Assembly: GCA_052168315.1 (NCBI GenBank)
Contig: JBQLZO010000050.1
Span: forward strand, 1 to 64,000
DNA length: 64,000 bases
DNA from: JBQLZO01 sp052168315
GTDB lineage: Bacteria; Planctomycetota; Phycisphaerae; Phycisphaerales; UBA1924
Direction of reading: 5' to 3'
In this document: piece after piece, positions 61,347 to 64,000 of the stretch
Numbering within the stretch: the first letter of the stretch is position 1
Layout of the letters: each line of letters opens with the position of its first letter
Made by a program: the position numbers and the translations under genes
The notes under the pieces: model-generated
Seen by the model: the letters and a program-made list of their open reading frames with translations, nothing else
The model's database searches: none
Told to the model about the DNA's origin: nothing

Positions 61347-64000
61347 TCACTGCTCCACGGCCGACTCACCGTGCGTCGTACGGATCAGATCGCTCAGCAG
61401 CGCCGCATCGACCGCGTTCACCATCCCATCCGAATTCAGATCCGCCTCGCACGAGTAGCCCTCGAGCTCATAGAACGCGTACAGGTCGCGGGGATCGAGC
61501 TCCGAATCCCCATCGATGTCCGCGCCGATCACGAACGGGATCGTCGTGACCGACTGCGACAGGTCCACCCCGCCCGGGCTCTCCACCGCCACCACCATCA
61601 GCGTGTGCAGCCCCTTCGAGAGATTGTTCACCGCCACCCGCCAGCGACCCCGGTCCTGCACGATCACCGGCAGCGACTGCCCCGGCGGCGGCACCGGCTC
61701 GCCCTCCGGCAGATCCAGGTACGCGTACACCTTGTTGGCCGTGAAGTCCGGGTTCCCCACCGTGATGTTGGCCAGACCCAGATCGCACAGCGTCGTGATC
61801 GAGACCGCCTCCATCGGCGGCGGCACGCGATCGACATAGATCACACGCCGGAAGTCCGTGTACAGCGGCGCGCCCCCCTGCTCGTTGTTCGCCGCCGAGC
61901 GGTGCCGGAACGCCTTGGCCGAGATGTAGTTCATCCCCTCGGGCAGGTCATCCGTATTGATCGTCTGCACATACAGCCCGTTCGTCCCGCCCGAGTTGTA
62001 CAGCGGCTCGAACACGGTCGCGAATGTCTCGTGCCCGTAGAACTCCGAGCCCGGGTCATCCTCGTCGATCACACCGTTCCCGTTGAAGTCCACGAACCCC
62101 TGGTTGATGACAAACGAGGCGAAATCATCGGTCGACGGATCCAGCGGATCGCCCGCCGCCGTCGTGAGCACCAGGTCGAATGACTCCGCCGAGATCACAT
62201 CGATCGGCGTGAGCCGGCGCGAATACGACACCACCGAGCCCGGCTCGCCCGGAATCGTCGTGTCGACATTCGTCAGCGCCAGCCCGCCCGCCGGCGTCAC
62301 CGGTCCGTACGCGACATACCCCTTGTGATGCTCACCCGCCGTCGACGAGGCGTTGCGGGGCACACGGATCGTCACCCCACCACCCGGCCCGACGATCAGC
62401 ACATCCGCGATGTCATCGAACGGATCGGTGTCCGGGTCCGACGCGTTCCCGGTCAACTCGTGCAGCCGCGTTCCCTGGGGGAACGAGGTGACCACCGTCC
62501 GCTGGTCGAACCCCGTGTCGTACCGATCGTTCACCGCCACCAGCAGGTTGCCCTTGCCGTTCGAGGCCCGCTCGAACACCAGCACATCGCTGATGTCGGC
62601 GTTCCGCACGAAGAACTGGCCCCGCGCGTGCGAATTGCGGATCTGCACCAGCCGCGTGATCGTGTCGTCCGGCGTCACCCGGTCGATGTCGATCCCCAGC
62701 GCCAACGGCTGCCCCTCCCGGGGCCAGAACCCGCGCGACTGGAACCGATCGATCATCTCGCGGGAATTGTGGTAGACGATCGCCGGCCCGGTCCGCAGCA
62801 GCACATACGCGTGCTGCGTGAACCCCAGCGACCGCCCCGTCGGCATCGCGGGCGCCGAGCCGCCGTTCCCGTTGGACCCATTGTCATGCGAGGTGACATG
62901 GTTCACCCCCAGCGTGCCGTTGTTGAACCCGTCGTCCTGGCTGTCCAGGTGCGCCGATAGCACATTCTGCCACGACCCGAACCCGCCCGAGTCGTACAGC
63001 GTCCGCAGCTGCCCGGCCCCGTTCAGGTCCAGCGCATCACGCGCCGCGAACGCATCCTTGCGGATGTAGTTGTTGAGGATGAAGTCGTTCCCCGCCACCG
63101 CCTCGCCGAACGAGAACGGGCTCACACGCTGCCCATCGGGCCCGATGCGACCCTCGTGCACCGCCGCATCCCAGAAGTTGTTCCAGAAGCAGTTCGGGAT
63201 GTGTTTCACCGCGTCCAGACGGAATCCATCGACGCCGAACTCCTCCATCAGCCACCGCGACTGCCGCATCAGCAGCCCCGTCGCATCCTCGGCGACCGGA
63301 TCACCCTGCAGCGGCGACTCCGTGTTGAACGGATGCAGCTGAAACACCCGACCGGAGAACGGCTCCACCACCGTCCGCGCCGGCAGGTCCAGATCCGGAT
63401 ACAGCCGCCGGTTGTTCGGATCCGGGGTGTTGTGGACCGTCCCCGCCGGCAGGTTCTCCGGATTCGACGCATCGACCGGATGCCGGATGAAGAAGTGCCG
63501 CCACGCCCCGTCCGAGCAGTTGTACCCCGGGCCCGACAGATCGATGTCGATCAACCCAACCAGGTCCCCCTTGAACAGGTCGTAGTTCGGCCCGCCCGGG
63601 TTCTCTGACTGCTTCGAGCCATCATTGAAATCCCCCCAGTCCGAACCCGCGAACTTCGGGCCCGGCGGGTTCATCCAGAACCCCGGATACCCGCCGGCCG
63701 CGATGAACCCCGCGCTCCCGTTCCGCCCCGAGCAATGGTTCGCGATCAGATCCAGGAACACCCGGGCGTTCGCCCGATGGAACTGCTCCATCACCGACCG
63801 GAACCCCTGCTCAGTCCCGTAGATCGTCGGGTTCGAAGGCGTGCCCAGGCTGAACTTGTTGAACTCGTCGTACCCCGGCGACGATGGATCGGCCGCGACT
63901 CGGTTGGGCGGGAACCACACCGCCCCGTACCCCGCCATGAAGAAGTCCGGCATCTTCCGCTCGACATTCGGATACCCGGTCTCGAACCACTGCAAGATCG
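61347..64000 (-). CDS. Alpha-amylase family (GH13) protein with dockerin-like tail (5' end outside window)
   Basis: The frame is open from the window edge to 61347, at least 884 residues. The catalytic GH13 motifs are all seen: DLIANH (region I), DGFRLDAVKH with the nucleophile Asp, FGEAV with the acid/base Glu, and NHVTSHDNG with the transition-state Asp. It therefore should cleave alpha-1,4 glucans. After the catalytic part there are beta-sandwich regions and a tail with two EF-hand repeats (ADIDGDSELDPRDLYAFYE, DLNSDGMVNAVDAALLSDL), as in the other dockerin-tailed proteins here. No signal peptide can be seen, because the start lies outside. Confidence 0.9.
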   Translation of the reverse strand, partial: ILQWFETGYPNVERKMPDFFMAGYGAVWFPPNRVAADPSSPGYDEFNKFSLGTPSNPTIYGTEQGFRSVMEQFHRANARVFLDLIANHCSGRNGSAGFIAAGGYPGFWMNPPGPKFAGSDWGDFNDGSKQSENPGGPNYDLFKGDLVGLIDIDLSGPGYNCSDGAWRHFFIRHPVDASNPENLPAGTVHNTPDPNNRRLYPDLDLPARTVVEPFSGRVFQLHPFNTESPLQGDPVAEDATGLLMRQSRWLMEEFGVDGFRLDAVKHIPNCFWNNFWDAAVHEGRIGPDGQRVSPFSFGEAVAGNDFILNNYIRKDAFAARDALDLNGAGQLRTLYDSGGFGSWQNVLSAHLDSQDDGFNNGTLGVNHVTSHDNGSNGNGGSAPAMPTGRSLGFTQHAYVLLRTGPAIVYHNSREMIDRFQSRGFWPREGQPLALGIDIDRVTPDDTITRLVQIRNSHARGQFFVRNADISDVLVFERASNGKGNLLVAVNDRYDTGFDQRTVVTSFPQGTRLHELTGNASDPDTDPFDDIADVLIVGPGGGVTIRVPRNASSTAGEHHKGYVAYGPVTPAGGLALTNVDTTIPGEPGSVVSYSRRLTPIDVISAESFDLVLTTAAGDPLDPSTDDFASFVINQGFVDFNGNGVIDEDDPGSEFYGHETFATVFEPLYNSGGTNGLYVQTINTDDLPEGMNYISAKAFRHRSAANNEQGGAPLYTDFRRVIYVDRVPPPMEAVSITTLCDLGLANITVGNPDFTANKVYAYLDLPEGEPVPPPGQSLPVIVQDRGRWRVAVNNLSKGLHTLMVVAVESPGGVDLSQSVTTIPFVIGADIDGDSELDPRDLYAFYELEGYSCEADLNSDGMVNAVDAALLSDLIRTTHGESAVEQ

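Noticed and set aside
1..64000. Mobile elements, prophage, toxin-antitoxin or restriction genes
   Set aside because: No transposase, integrase, phage structural, toxin-antitoxin or restriction-modification protein could be recognised.

Overview
The window looks like a chromosome segment of a flagellated planctomycete of the Phycisphaerae type. The sequence is GC-rich (my impression is mid to upper 60s percent). It carries a bacterial flagellar module (flgL, fliW, csrA, two flagellins, fliM), pseudopilins with planctomycete-style features, a PEP-CTERM-like tail, and six large secreted proteins that end in the same EF-hand/dockerin-like calcium-binding repeats. The assignment rests on protein character only. 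I see no transposase, prophage or CRISPR.

Layout. 1-3676 (minus): 5' part of a giant beta-helix/FG-GAP secreted protein, cut by the window edge. 4028-10750 (plus): flagellar filament module flgL-fliW-csrA-fliC1-fliC2. Near-perfect sigma-54 promoter elements lie before flgL and, inside csrA, before fliC1; terminators follow both flagellins. 10848-20121: mixed housekeeping and envelope genes (DinB protein, esterase, methyltransferases, lipoprotein, HExxH protein, an isolated nuoB, glnS). 20296-29290: tRNA-Thr, rho, DoxX-like protein, acyl-CoA synthetase, SPOR lipoprotein, a dockerin-tailed protein, tRNA-Gly and a DsbD-type reductase. 29710-30726: fliM. 30775-41556: secreted helical protein, MBL hydrolase, cupin, ogt, a minus-strand DUF502-hpf-ptsN-HPr group resembling the nitrogen-PTS cluster usually linked to rpoN, an HExxH/PDZ protein, purN, STAS protein, DinB protein, lipoprotein and a pseudopilin.

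The most interesting part is 41781-52051. A cobalamin (B12) riboswitch at about 41781-42007 precedes a three-gene set: PEP-CTERM-like surface protein, beta-propeller protein and pseudopilin, the last two overlapping by ATGA. This suggests a B12-responsive surface system, possibly B12 capture, without an obvious TonB receptor in view. It is followed by a VCBS-repeat protein and by a di-haem cytochrome of the DHOR/DUF1111 type. The cytochrome carries two dockerin-like repeats and then a strict array of ten cysteine-rich modules: seven 47-residue A units and three 37-38-residue B units.

52204-64000: a type III pantothenate kinase with an altered N-terminal motif, a metzincin-like protease gene interrupted by an in-frame TAA, class IV aminotransferase, YihY/BrkB membrane protein, RluB-type pseudouridine synthase, a coiled-coil protein, a small membrane protein, and the 3' part of a GH13 alpha-amylase with a dockerin-like tail.
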